Shown: positions 45,564-58,269, counted from the first letter of the stretch. The stretch: 64,000 nt of DNA from Nilaparvata lugens (GCF_014356525.2 NC_052505.1:186001-250000), one strand, 5' to 3'. Numbers and translations are program-made. The notes: generated from the letters alone by a model not told the origin.

Positions 45564-46849
45564 TTATGAGAATATTTTTCAAATTGAAATGAAATGTACT
45601 CTATTACTGAAAAGGAAAAAGGAAGAGAGGAAAAATAGTAGAAATAGAAATGTAATTTTTGTAGAAAATTGAGATTCAGGTTGAAGAATCATAAGTCGGC
45701 CACCTCAGCCTACCGGTGACAAAATTAAATCACGGTATTGTACAATGGAGAGTGAAAAATAGAAATTATTTTATGTTTTATTTGTTTTCACTTGAAAACA
45801 TTCTTTTTAATCAATGGTCATTTTCAATAAGTTATACGTGAATAACCAAAAACAACATTAACTCTTTATCCCTTTGTAATTTTTGGTAGGGAATAGGTCA
45901 AAACAAACAGTGGGAAGCAGTGCAGATAAAATTATTTAGCTCTCAAAAGATTAGATTTATCAGCGAAAAGTGGCATAGCTGAGCGATGCGGATCAATTCC
46001 GTAAACAAAGAGTAGCTTATTGAGAGAGAACAAGAAAATAATATAAAATAATACAGAACATAGCTTAGCAGCTTGGTGAATTGTTATGAGCTTTCCCGAA
46101 ATACTGCTTATTGTAGAAATCACTACAGCTGATAAGATTAGTTTATCATTTACTGAGAAGCAGTCTTAAAGAATTTAGTGTCTCTCCACATTACGCTCTT
46201 ATACCGCAAAACAAAATTTGATACTATTCGGAAATGATCACGCTGAAACACCCATGTTTAATATAGAGCTATTGCAATAATATGCTCGAGACTACTAATA
46301 GAGATGAATAGACATAAAAGAGTTACAATATGATATGATAAGACCAACACAAAATATTATCATTGAGAAAAAAAAACAACTTCTGTTTTAAAGAAAGAAA
46401 AACTAATCACACTCCAATATAGCCTAGCATATTTATAATCTATCCAAACAAAATATAGATCTACTGTAGATAATGGATTCATTACTATTGATTATTGAAA
46501 CATATTAGGATACATTTCAGATGAGAAAATAAAAATTTGATTGCTTTAAAACTGCAACGTACCTACATGAAAAGAGATAGTATTGTGCTTTTGTTGATAT
46601 TGTTATCATTTGTTGATTAATTACCGTAACAGAATAAGTTATTTTTGTAATCGGTCAGTTTTTATGAAACACTTAAATAGATAATGAAATAATAAGAATG
46701 AAGAAAGGACTGTAATAAAATTTGAAACCTAGACTTACTAAGGTAAGCCCTATAAATAAAATTGTCTTTGAACGCCCTAATGCAAAAGAGATAATAAACG
46801 GAATGTTATTTAATCAAGACTAACCAAGAATTAATTTATACTTTATATT
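45564..46849 (-). other. inter-ORF region of the CR1 LINE
   Basis: 1.29 kb between ORF1 and ORF2 with no coding frame over 63 codons. It is unusually long for a CR1 inter-ORF gap. A nested non-coding insertion is possible, but I found no terminal repeats. Confidence 0.5.
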
Positions 46850-47845
46850 TCAACAGATGTTTGTAGTTGGCACGTCACACAAATCTTTTTCGCAATTTAC
46901 CGTGTAGATTCTGCCCTTTTCAACAATCCTTATCTTGACAGAGCCATTTTTGTCCACCCAAACATATTTGAAACCAAATTCCTTCTGTAATTTTCTGGCT
47001 TTGGATAACAAGAACCTACGTTGGGCAGTCAGAGAGAAGTTGATATATATTGGATGGATCTCACCTTGCATTCCTATGTGGCTTGTTGATAACTTTTTCA
47101 CGCTGCGTTTTTGTTGCATTATATGGTGGGTGATTGTGCGTCGTACAAACTTGACTATAATTGGTGGCGGGTTTCGTGAGTCCGGGCGTTTTTTAAGACG
47201 ATGGCAGGTATCTATCGCCTCGTCGCTTATCTCAACACCAACAGCTTTGCATGTTTCGAGCACTACTTTTGAAACGTCCTCTTCAGCCGTAACTGGAATG
47301 CCATGTAGTTCCAAAGTATTTCTTCTCCCATATTGTTCCAGATCGTCCGTACGCATGGACAGAACACCAAATTTTCGTTTTAAAGTTTCATTTTCACTTT
47401 GCAGGGCTCTAATTAATTCTTGTTGCGCTGCTATCAGGTTTCCTTGCGTGTGTAAAATACTAGCATTGTTGTCGAGTTTTTGATTACACAAATTGAGAGA
47501 TTCCTGCAGTTCTTTAAGACAGTTCATTACATCAGTTTTGAAGTCATTGAGGGACAAACTATTTGGATCCACAGAGCCCGAGGAATGAGTAACGAACCCC
47601 GCGCCAGGGGTCTTGATAGGGGTCGAATTTGGGCCAGCACCACGTTGAAGTCGAATTCCCACCATACAGCCCCCACACTTCCAAGCACCCTTTGCCAAGA
47701 TCTCGAGTTCAGCCTCACTCAAAGGTCTGTCTGACCCACTTTGAATACATTTTCCATGGTAAATCGAACCGCACTCCGAGCACAATATCGATGAGTTCCT
47801 GCCCGACCTAACGACCGGCAAACTGCACTCCGCACACATACTCAT
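46850..47845 (-). CDS. CR1 ORF1: PHD finger, coiled coil, RRM-like
   Basis: Likely start at the ATG giving MSMCAECSLPV; the frame is open 21 codons further upstream to 47908. Residues 4-60 form a PHD finger: CAEC, CSEC, YHGKC and WKCGGC in a C4HC3 spacing. A coiled coil covers about 110-180 (KELQESLNLCNQ to ENETLKRKFG). An RRM/L1-ORF1-like part follows, with RRNTLELHGIP and DTCHRLKKR, and a basic tail. RNA binding and chaperone function are inferred from related ORF1 proteins. The frame is fully open. Confidence 0.9.
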   Translation of the reverse strand: MSMCAECSLPVVRSGRNSSILCSECGSIYHGKCIQSGSDRPLSEAELEILAKGAWKCGGCMVGIRLQRGAGPNSTPIKTPGAGFVTHSSGSVDPNSLSLNDFKTDVMNCLKELQESLNLCNQKLDNNASILHTQGNLIAAQQELIRALQSENETLKRKFGVLSMRTDDLEQYGRRNTLELHGIPVTAEEDVSKVVLETCKAVGVEISDEAIDTCHRLKKRPDSRNPPPIIVKFVRRTITHHIMQQKRSVKKLSTSHIGMQGEIHPIYINFSLTAQRRFLLSKARKLQKEFGFKYVWVDKNGSVKIRIVEKGRIYTVNCEKDLCDVPTTNIC

Positions 47846-48065
47846 TTTTATTTGACAAAGGTCTCGGAAAAGGTAACGTAAGATATGTATGAACTGTAAT
47901 AGGATCACGTAAGTGATATATTTGGATTCTACGAATCAATAAATAATTTTACAAAAACCGGCAGGCGAAGAAGGATGACCGACGAAACTTAACGATTCAT
48001 AACCTGAACGGTAGCTGATAAGAGAGAGAAACGATTAGCGACTGCCTCTAGCCAACTCTCAGATA

Positions 48066-48769
48066 GAACTGTATACCACGTGAGGTCTACTGTTCAAAGA
48101 ACTACTAGTAGTTCTAAGGGTATCATATTCTGTGTCTCGCAATTTCTACACTGTAATTCAAACTTTAAAAAAGCTCATCAACCCACTTGTCTCAATACGA
48201 ATCAAGAGTGTGTTTGTTCGTGTGCCACTTGTGATTCTGATAAGCAAGACAATTTATTATTCTTGTAACGAGCCCCTCATGTCGGTGCTGAAATAAATAT
48301 AAACTTTATGAGATTATTTTAACTTTAAGAGATTAACTTTTATAAGATTATGTTTCTACAAGTGGATGGAGTTACTCAATTGAATTCACTAGCACTCTCA
48401 ATAGCATTTTGATAGATAATGATCGAAGATCTTATAAACATCCTTAAGGAATAATGAAAAAAATCCCATTACCATGTTTACGCACAGGAGGAACCAAACT
48501 TTGGGTCAAAGCGAAAGTTGGTCCCAAAACTTACTGACTTACATGCCTTTTTATTTTGGCTCAGATATTTGTTGTCGGCAATTTATTTATCACCATTTTC
48601 AACTTTTGTTGATAGTTCGTAGCTCCAAGATTTCCCCTTGTAACTTTAGTCATTTTCTGTTTGTTGTTCAATTGTTGGTCTTTGGTAAAAACATCCCGTT
48701 CAGCTATATTTTAGCAGGACATTTATTCATAAATTATGTGGTTTCATAGTCTTATTCATGACTAGTTGG
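48066..48769. other. spacer, nothing recognised
   Basis: No supported gene. The plus ORFs 48080-48268 and 48474-48749 are unrecognised. Confidence 0.5.
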
Positions 48770-48995
48770 TAACCCGTGCTCACACAAAAATCTAATTACG
48801 AAATTGACAAACTGAAAACTTGACCAACTGAAATCTTAACGAATTGAAAATAGGCTTATCACCATCCTCGGTTAATTGAGAAACTATTTGCAAAATTTCA
48901 AGTTAATCAGTCCAGTAGTTCAGACGTGATGATGCGTCATCCTTGAATTACCTATTCCGTACGTGTATAAGCCAATTCCTTCTATTATAGATGTC
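48770..48995 (+). repeat. dispersed repeat fragment with CCCGTGCT head
   Basis: Contains AACCCGTGCTCAC, TCAAGTTAATCAGTCCAGTAG and CCGTACGTGTATAAGCC, words typical of abundant insect non-coding repeats (Helitron or SINE/RTE type). The boundaries are approximate. Confidence 0.4.
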
Positions 48996-49797
48996 TCTTA
49001 AAAAGGAGTAATCCAGGCTGAAAATAATATTATTGAAAATGAGCTGCTGCCATGTTTTTAATCATATAAAACAATTTTTAGTTGAGATGAGTAAAAGTAC
49101 ACTGCTCTAACCTTGTGACTATTCAATAGATCACAGATTATTGTACAAAGAATACTGACGAAACTTGAACGTAAATATGGACAATCGTGATAATTATTGC
49201 ATTTTTATCATCACAAGTCAGCATGTAACTATAACAAAGAACATTTTTATTTAATAAACATGTTTATTTGTGACTATCATCCACCTTATATACTGTATAA
49301 TCATGTATCATGAGCTATATTACCTAGCAGAGCATTTTATCTTCAAAAAGTATATCGTGTGATAAGTAACTCGGGAATGAGAATGAATTACAAGTTTTTA
49401 ATGATCCAGTGTTCCAGCTATCTCCTATTCACATACAACAGTGGATTAATTCCATACTATTTTCTTAAAACTTTCAAATTTGTAAAATTGTACTTTACTC
49501 TATCAAAAAATGCAAGCAGAGATGTATCTCTGGAGTGAACTCCATTTGTAGTTGTAATTACAATGTAATAGGACCTAAGAATACGAATACCTATTCAATC
49601 AAACTTGCAGGATTTCCCAATTCAATCAACTAGCCACCAGAGAATTGCAATATTTTGATTACAATAGTGTTATAAAAATATGAAAATGGGCTATTATATA
49701 ACAAGGTACCTAGTGATTATAATAACAGTTTTAAAACTATATGAAATAAAAAAATCGCTCAGTTTTATAGACCATAGGCGGCAGTTAACGAATTGAT
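48996..49797. other. AT-rich spacer, nothing recognised
   Basis: No gene or repeat seen. Confidence 0.5.
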
Positions 49798-49893
49798 CAA
49801 AAAGAAGAAGAAGAAAAAGAAAAAGAAGAAGGAGAAAAAGAAGAAGAAGAAGAAGAAAAAGAAGAAGAAGAACAGGAGAAGAAGAAGAAATTG
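49798..49893 (+). repeat. (GAA)n microsatellite
   Basis: About 95 bp of AAGAAG units with AAAAAG and GGAG interruptions. Confidence 0.93.
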
Positions 49894-50025
49894 TAGGTGT
49901 GGAGTACTATTCTTTTAAATTATTGTAAATTTTAGATTTCAAATGTTTGTAACATGTTGCTTCTTGGGAATAAAAACTTTTTCATTTATTCATCCATTCA
50001 ACTAATTAATGGATTTTATACTAAG

Positions 50026-50993
50026 ATCTATAAGTTCTGGACTTACAGAGTCCAGGACTTAGATGATATTATACTAGGTCTATAAGTTCTGGACTTACAG
50101 AGTCCAGGACTTAGATGAATCCCTTGAGTCTGAATCGACTTTCTGAGTCACGATTTTATCTTCTAAATTCCGGGGTTTATCTTATTAAGTTCTCGACTTA
50201 TTCGAGTCCAGGACTCAAAAGTAAAGTCCAGGACGCAGTAAACATGAGGGAAATCCACAATATTTTGATGTTGAATTGTTGGCACTATAGAAAAACGAAA
50301 ACAGCTGATTGCAGCAGGATAATTCAAGTGAGCATGCTCTCCAAATTATTCTGTAAAAATAAAAATACGTTTCGATTTCTTTTTAGGTATATTCAAAGCA
50401 AAACCTAACTTTTTGAAAGATGAATGAATAAACATTTCATTTTACGTTATGCTATTATTGATCAATAATCCTAACCATTGATTTTGGAATAAAAATCTCA
50501 TTAGGCTATTGAGTTTGAAAACGTATTTGTTTTGAAAAAAAATGGAATAATAATTCATTATTGTTATATTATTAATAGGCCTATGTTGAATATGACATTG
50601 ATTAATAACATTCAGATTGGAATATGAATTCCTAGGCAAATCCTAGTATTATTTTCTTAAACATTTTAGGTTATATCACAGACGTGAAATAAGGTTAGTT
50701 TTCCACACATAATTCTAATACAATTTCATTCCAAAATAAACTTGCAAACTATAAATTATGAATTAAGATGGACTAATCCGAATAATTTAGGTATTCCATG
50801 ACATTTATTTGGCTTTTTATCTACTCCAAAACAATAACTGAATTGTGTTAGCTCAGTTAAGTCTAAGGCTTAAATTTATACCCTACCCCAGTGAGGGTTT
50901 AAAATCACGCTGTTTTAAGTCCTGGACTTAACGATTTTTGATAAATCCTTGACTCGGAAAGAGGTGAGAATCTAATTCAAGTCCTGGACTTAT
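50026..50993. mobile_element. candidate element with AAGTCCAGGACTT palindrome arrays
   Basis: The imperfect palindrome AAGTYCWGGACTTA occurs repeatedly at 50031-50225 (including a 52 bp tandem copy at 50031 and 50083) and again at 50915-50993. Between them is AT-rich sequence without these words. Two facing arrays of one palindrome around a non-coding core match the design of the elements at 15672-18506 and 51109-53550. Terminal repeats and a target duplication could not be fixed. Confidence 0.5.
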
Positions 50994-51108
50994 AAATAAA
51001 TAAATAAATATGATTTTAATGCCGTTAAATTCTTTGAACAATAGGCAGAGAGTCAAATATTGAATACAGTGAGACAAAAGATAGAATCAAGTTTTACAGC
51101 AACTGTAC

Positions 51109-53550
51109 ATCCCTAGTGGAATTGATCCATAGAAATCGATAGAAAAACTCTATTGATATCAATATATGCTCATGGATATCAATACGTGATCATGGATATC
51201 AATATAGAAATCCATGGATACCAATAGAAATCACGGTAAATACAGTCAATGAACTTATATTGATATCACTACAAGTTTGGTGATATCAATAGAAGTTCAT
51301 GGATACCAATAGAAATCACGGTAAATACAGTCAATGAGCTTATATTGATATCACTGCAAGTTTAGTGATATCAATAGAAGCTCATGGATATCAATAGAAA
51401 TCCATGGATACCAATAGAAATCACGGTAAATACAGTCAATGAACTTATATTGATATCACTAGGTTCAGAATGTTTAATATGGTGACTCAATAGTTTTAAC
51501 TGGAAAATTTTAAAGTAAACGCCTATTGTGTGGTACATTATTTTAAAGGGCTTTTCAAGACAAGAAACATAACATCAATTAAAATGTACTATGAAACTTG
51601 AATCCAAAACGGTGGCTGATTGAAGTTACAGTTTGTAAAGAAATGAGGGGTTATAACTCAAATATTTTTAATGTAAATACCTATTGTGTGATACATCATT
51701 ATAAAGGCCTTTTTAAAACTAGAAAGATGACATCAATAAAAATCTATGATACTTTTTCCCAAAATGGCGGCTGATTGGATTTTATCAATTATTTCTTTAA
51801 AAACCAAAACTTCAATCGTATGTCATATGTCAAAAGGTGGAGTATTCGACCAATAACTTATCCTGAAAGTTACAGTATTATATCTACAACAGTCTATAAT
51901 TTATTGAAAGGTTCCCTTACATATGACTCACCCGGTATGATTACCAGTTTTATGTGTTTTGTGAGTTTTGTGTAAAATTATTGTAGAGTTAGGGTAGAGA
52001 ATTTACTTCACATTATATTGTGTTTATTCAAGAGTTTTATAAGATTTATAGTTTTTTAATGTAAAAATAAAGAATTGAAAAAGGTTATTTATTCAGAATA
52101 ATCAAGGTAATCCTTCTCCATCTTTTCACAATAAAATATTGTAAAAATGTATTTTAAAAACGTTATTTTCATGTGAATTTTTGGAAATTTTCATGCGAAA
52201 GAAATGACCAAATGTGGGACAAGAAATGTAGAAAAAACCGCTTTATTCATGTTCTTTTCTGAGAGTTCAGTATAACGTGAAAATGTGGAAACAAAAAAAA
52301 AACGTTATTTTCAAGTTTCAGTTTCACATACTTTTCACATGAAAAGTTGGAACATTTACACTTTTTTTCATGTGAAAAAATGTGATTTTTTCGACTTTTC
52401 CACCAGAATATGACGTTATAATGTAAAACTGTGAGGACATAATTTTCAGGTGAAAAAAACACTCTTGTGTTATCTTGGACTTTCCTTTCAGGAGAGGAAG
52501 AGTTATGCATATTTAAATACATTTTTAGGTTATTAAATAAATTTGCTAGCAGATTAATTCAGGAAATAAAATCCTTATTTTCTTAATTGTAAAGATTGTA
52601 TACTTAGAGCTGTTATTTGTTCTAGAAATGTTCAAACACCGGATCCTGGAGGAAAATCTGAATGCTACAAAAATTGAGATTGAATTGATGTGCAGTAACA
52701 TAAACCAGTATGTAGCTCAAAAAATTGCTACTTTAAACAGGAAGAGATTAAAGTATTCTGGAGCACCACAATAAGGACCTTTCTTAATAGATAAATGACA
52801 TGCATATGAGTTATTTTAATAAACAAACTTCTCACATTATTTATGTCTTAACTATTTACATCCCTTAATTTCTCATCAATATATCAATAGACATCTATCT
52901 ATTCACTGAATCCAATTCACTTATATTCATTATAGATAATAAAACAGGTATACTCTCTTGTCTGATGCCAGTTGCAGCTGGGTTTAAATATTAAAATCCT
53001 TGCAAATGTTATCTTCATCCTAATCTGCTCTCCTAGATTTGAAAAAGGATTTTTTCTATAAAGGAGACAGGCTGCTTATAGATGGCTATTGATCTGTATT
53101 GATATCAATACAGCTGGTTATGTATTGATATCCATGGCTACCTATTGATGTGTATTGATATCATTAGGTATTTGGGCCAATACATATCCATGGAAATGTA
53201 TTGATGTGTATTGATATCAATACAGCTGGTTATGTATTGATATCCATGGATATGTATTGATCTGTATTGATATCAATAGGTATTTGGGCCAATACATATC
53301 CATGGAAATGTATTGATGTGTATTGATATCAATACAGCTGGTTATGTATTGATATCCCTGGATATGTATTGATGTGTATTGATATCAATAGGTATTTGGG
53401 CCAATACACATCAATACATATCCATGAAAATGTATTGGCCCTCCATGTATACATATCCATGGATACCTATTGATGTGGATTGGCCCAAATACCTATTGAT
53501 ATCAATACATTTTTTCTTATTGATCTCTATTGATGACTTCCACTAGGGAT
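51109..53550. mobile_element. 2.4-kb TIR element with ATTGATATCAAT arrays
   Basis: Inverted ATCCCTAGTGGAA termini (51109-51121 and 53538-53550) are flanked by a 2 bp AC duplication (51107, 53551). Subterminal arrays of ATTGATATCAAT-like palindromes lie on both sides. On the left these form 85-105 bp units carrying TCACGGTAAATACAGTC (51231, 51316, 51421). On the right they form a 112 bp unit carrying CAGCTGGTTATG (53111, 53223, 53335). The core holds two diverged copies of a segment ending AAATGGCGGCTGATTG (about 51480-51620, 51650-51790). No transposase ORF, so non-autonomous; superfamily unknown. Confidence 0.8.
52115..52470. repeat. array of TTTTCACATGAAAA-like palindromes
   Basis: Many overlapping TTTTCATGTGAA / TTCACATGAAAA words, with AACGTTATTTTCA repeated at about 52158 and 52302. 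It may be the remnant of another palindrome-array element nested in 51109-53550. Confidence 0.5.
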
Positions 53551-55707
53551 ACTATGACATTATTATTTTTTTTTATGAATAACGATTTGCCTCGGCTTGA
53601 CTTCAATCGGTAGAACATGAGAATTGAATACTATGAAATCTGGTTGTGGTTTTCTAGGATACAATTTCACTAAAGTCTTAATAAGCTCATTCAGGAGCTC
53701 TCGCAATAATTTAATACTGATTATTAACAGATATCCATGTATATGGATATATTTATATGAGGTTATATATATATATATATATATATAAGGTTTATACTCT
53801 ATGGTATTGGGGAGTAAAAATGAATAGTACACCATAAAAAATTTGATACATATATTGAATGAATAATTTTAAAAAATCAGGTCAATATAGAAAATATATA
53901 GAGCAACAAAATATACAATAAAACAAGAACAAAATCAAAATAAAATATCACAGATCAGTATACTATTTTTCAGTTCTATAGCACGAAACTTTACCATGTG
54001 CTTTTCAATTCATTGATCATATGCATTTATTTGCATGCAGCTTTGATATCGACTTGTTGTTGCTTGCCGATTTAGATGATCTCACTTTATATATTATTTC
54101 CCAAATCAGAGAATGATAAATTGACAAATCAATAATTATATATATATTAATTTCTATAGTTTCCAATAAATTTCTCAATAATGAATATATTTCTCAGGGT
54201 GTAAGATTCGGCACCTGATGGAATTAGATGAATCAATTTATCCAAAGAGCCAGAGCTACATTATATTATTACAAATTGTATTATAAAATCAATGATTGGG
54301 TAAACGTTAGCATTACAAGCTTAGAACTTAATATTCTTTCAATTGGTGTACTTTTACTATATAAATTGACTCATTCTTATTCAATTAAGTATTTCTTATA
54401 CCCTTTCAAGACTTGCGCGAGTTTTGTATTAATTTCTCAATATTTAAAACCTTTCCGACGAGCTAGCTTTTATTTTTATTTCACTCAAAGCACTGAGGGT
54501 GCCCTAATTTTATTTCAACTATTTTTCACTCACATGCTGAATTTTTATAAGTTGCTGACGGCGATCCGAAATTCCTGGTAGTCCTGGTTTGTTGGTGGCC
54601 GAAGTCGTCTCTCCCAAGGGATTAAATAAATATTTGTATGACTTTTGCTTTAAAACAGCATCACAAAGTCTTATAGAAAAATAATAATTAGATTAAAACT
54701 TCAAGTCTTCAAAATGTACAATGAAGGGTATTGTGCTCTACAAATTTTGGTGACATTCCATGGTGGTCTTTGGCAGGCAAGTGGGGAAGTTCTACTTTTA
54801 TTTCCACAATTTTTATTTCTGACTTGCAAATTTACATAAAATTTGAATAATTTGCTACTACGCCATTTAAAGGTTCAAATAGTTCGTGCCAATCTATTAA
54901 ATTATTACTTATATCACATATCTGATATTTTATCTGTCTTTGGGCCATCTCCAATACATAAACTGAACAGTAAACATTTACAAAATCTTATAATTTTTTA
55001 GAAATATATATAAATACATTTGAATCGGCTCACTATTGACTCCCATCGATTACTACAATTTGATTGGTTCATGCAAATTTGTTACAGTATACATGCCCCT
55101 ACGAGCCTCCCACTTCTTAATACATTAATTTATTTTTATTTTGGGTTTTAAGTACATTTTTACATGCAATACAATTTTATAATGTTTATAGGTTGTTTCT
55201 CACTTTATAACAATTAGCCATGTGCTTTTTTAGTTCCTCTAGTTGCATACCATTTGGTTACAATAAATTTCTACCATGGTGTCTGGCTAGATTTCACGTT
55301 ATGCGACTCGATTGATCATTATGTCGCCGATCAATAGATATTTTATGCCTAACCTCAAATTTTCAATACTTTATATAATATTATATAAGTAGCAAATCAT
55401 TTCTATTGCTATTCGGCTGTTCTAATTTTTGCCATGATACCTGATATTATCCAATCTTTTAAAATGTTATCGCATTTGGCGATACTAGATTATTATTCCA
55501 CTTTAGACCTGTAAATTTCTTTCAAATAGGGATTTTGTTTACCCATCAGATTTTGATAAGTTACAATACAAAATTACATTACTGAGTCTTACAGTACCTA
55601 AGTAAACTGTAAGTCAATTAGATTTTCCAAATACATTAATAATATTCATTTGAATGCACAAAACATATTCCTTACAGTACAACTTGAGCCTTTAGAACAA
55701 TATATAA
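53551..55707. other. AT-rich spacer with (AT)n tract, no gene
   Basis: Contains an (AT)n run at 53762-53788 inside a low-complexity minus ORF. The plus ORF 54228-54581 (117 residues, hydrophobic and Tyr-rich) is unrecognised and probably chance. Confidence 0.5.
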
Positions 55708-56287
55708 TGTGCCGAGCACTATTTTTAATTCAGGCCTTTTCCCAAGTTATAATAGTAAATTTAATACGCAATAGACTAGAGCCATTATTGTGAGTTAGTG
55801 GAATAAATTATTTTCTCTCTCTCTATTATGAACGGCCATGACTTCGAGTTTCCCATGATAGATATTCAAAAATTGTGGCTCCGAGTCGTCGAGGAATGTA
55901 GATTATGGACTTATCTCTAAAATGTAGCCCTCCTGTCGCGACATGGAGTGCGATAAGCTGGAAAACAGCAAGCATTGAAATTATAACAAACTACCGATTT
56001 TGCAGTTACTATTTGGTCCAAAGGCTCTAGAAGCCACGCGACGATTGGTCAAATTGATTCCCTTCGCCCAATAGGAGACCTGTTTCTAAATACAGTAGTG
56101 GGGGGATTCCCCAACCGAGAGACCAGATTACGTTTCAGAGGACACTTTGCTAGGAGCACTACGAGAGTAAAGATGTAGTCATTATGTTTCGCCCTTTTCG
56201 GGCAAATGTATAAGTTTATATCATTAGTTAATGTGGGAGCTGGTTTTATTTTCATTAAAGTTTGAATTCTCTTGTAGTGTCATGTCC
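55708..56287 (+). repeat. 5' LTR of a non-coding LTR element
   Basis: 580 bp, begins TGTGCCGAGC. Direct repeat of 62484-63063 with scattered substitutions (more than 95 percent identical by eye). No obvious tRNA primer-binding site follows (CTGAGAAGTTTAATTG). The ORFs inside are not genes. Confidence 0.85.
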
Positions 56288-57534
56288 TGAGAAGTTTAAT
56301 TGTGTTTCTTCATCATGTACAAATAATTGTTCCTTCAAATAACCGCTAAGGTACGTAAAATAAGGTTAAATTTGAATTAAGGTAATCGGCGAAAGTGTAG
56401 GTCCGTGTCCAGAGAGAACGGAGCACTGCCCAAAAGTTGTCCATGTAACAAATCAAGGAATTTAGCTGTGACTAACCTTGCAAATTTGTAGGGTGGAATT
56501 GTATAATTTTAGCGAAAGGCACCGAAGATGGTGTGAGCTAAGATTTTTTTGTATCTAGTAAACGGTCTGGTTCATTCGAGAGTTATGGGGCTCATCAGTA
56601 GAATAACGTAAACCGAAATCTAGAATATTTAGTGAGTCTTTGTAGTGATTGTAAGGAAAACAATCAGCGTAATGCAGTTTAGGGAAGCCCAGTCAAAAGG
56701 TTCATTAATGTTTGGTAGGAAAGTCAGCCGCAAAAACACAAGTAATAATTGGTAAAAAAAGGGGTATTATTGAGTTTAAAGCTGCTTAGAAATTTGGTAT
56801 GGTAACGAAAATTGAAGGTTTTAGACAGTGAATATTTAAAGTGATTAGTTAAGGTATACAAATAAAATAACAGAGAAACTTTTTCGAGTACCTAGGAAAT
56901 GTTAAAATGGTTATCAGTGAAAGTAGAAATAAATATTGGAACAGTACTGAACAGGTTAAATTAAAATAAAATTAACAGTGAAATTCTTCTAGTTGAATTT
57001 GAAATGAAAAGGGAAAATCTCTTGAGTTAAGCATGAGTTTGAATTATTCTGTAGTTGAGAGTTGAAAGGTTGATTAGAAATTTAAATGGGGATATAAGGT
57101 AGAAATATGTAGGAAAATTCGTGTCAAAAAGGAAATAGAATTTCTGTTGGGAAAATTAAATTGAGGTAATTAACAGTAGTAGGACCCTTTAGAGATAAGT
57201 AGTCAAGAAGAATTAATAAATAAAAAAAAATAGGAAAATCTTTAATGGAATGATAAATTTTTTAATGATGAATAATAAAATTGCAATCAAGTTTTCCATG
57301 TGAATAAGTTGGGATGTTTTGAGATCTAGTTAAATATGAAGTTTATTGTTGAGAAATAATTATGTGAGGCTCCAGTATGGTTGGAAATGTCAGTGAACTT
57401 GAGAATCAGTAATAGTGTAATAGTAGTCTATTGATGTGTTAATGTATTGGTAAATTTCATAATGTTGATAATCAGAAGTCAAGCATTAGCAGTCCTAAGC
57501 TAGTTGATCGAGCTGAATTTTCATATTATTAAAT
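56288..57534 (+). other. left interior of the LTR element
   Basis: Non-coding, purine-rich on the plus strand, with many GAAAT/GGTAA words and no ORF above 60 codons. No motif recognised. Confidence 0.55.
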
Positions 57535-57542
57535 CATGCCCT
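57535..57542. other. 8-bp target duplication CATGCCCT
   Basis: Repeated exactly at 60774-60781. Eight base pairs is diagnostic of hAT-type insertion. Confidence 0.92.
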
Positions 57543-57817
57543 CAGGCCCGGCCCCAGGGCGGAAGGTTTTGGGGGCGGCAAATTTAAAGTAACGGAAAAT
57601 TTAAAAATACAAATAAATAATAAATTCATAATATCAAATGTGAATGGTAAAATTATATAAGAAGCTTTCCAACCTTGAGCTAATGAAGGCTTTTCCAAGA
57701 TCAACAATGTCCCAGGAATGTCTGAGTGGTCTAGCAAACATAAAATAGTTCAGTCCCCAGATCTTGAAGAATAATTGGTTAAGGAATTTCCCAATGCAAA
57801 GGTCAGACGAGTTCTAC

Positions 57818-58092
57818 CATAGAGAAACAATAGCATAAGTAGATATCCCATGGCATAGGGCGTTTATGATGCAACTTTTACTGTTATCTCAAGCCGATAG
57901 TCCACGTAGTTCTTTCCCGTGAAGCTTTATGACACTGGTAGGCTCTCATATTGTGCCGTTCATACACTCTTACCCGGTCAAAACCGTAAAAATCAACAAT
58001 AATCGACAGTAATCGACTTGGGATAACAGTAAAAGTTGCGACATAAACGCCCTATACCATGGGATATCTACTTACGCTATTGTTTCTCTATG
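57818..58092. mobile_element. 275-bp P-like MITE
   Basis: TIRs of about 85 bp with a few mismatches start CATAGAGAAACAATAGC on both ends. An exact 7 bp GTTCTAC duplication lies at 57811-57817 and 58093-58099. There is no ORF. The terminal CAT and overall TIR pattern resemble P-element ends, and the duplication is close to P's 8 bp; superfamily assignment is inference. Confidence 0.85.
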
Positions 58093-58269
58093 GTTCTACT
58101 CAATTAAACAGGTGTTTTAAACAAACTTTAGAAATTGTAGTTTTAATTACATAGCAAGTTAAGTAGGCCTAATACTATGTTGCAGTCTACGTCTTAAGGC
58201 TGTGCAAAGGCTGAAAATAAACTTTCTTGTACTGGTGATATTTTTCAAAGTTTTTCGATTTGTAGGTAA

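Larger units (their letters stand above)
42127..48065 (-). mobile_element. near full-length CR1-clade LINE
   Basis: Minus-strand element of about 5.9 kb: a 5' leader, ORF1 (46850-47845), a 1.3 kb inter-ORF region, ORF2 (42552-45563) and a 3' UTR. The 3' UTR ends in a stem (TTTCCCCACA facing TGTGGGGAAA, 42215-42245) and a tail of AATTTG units at 42127-42150. A PHD-finger ORF1, an apurinic-type endonuclease plus RT in ORF2, and a hairpin with short-repeat tail are together diagnostic of CR1. The exact 5' end is estimated. ORF2 has three frameshifts, all in A or T homopolymers. Confidence 0.88.

Noticed and set aside
54228..54581. 117-residue hydrophobic plus ORF resembling a membrane protein
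   Set aside because: Tyr/Phe/Leu richness is expected from AT-rich sequence; no conserved motif.
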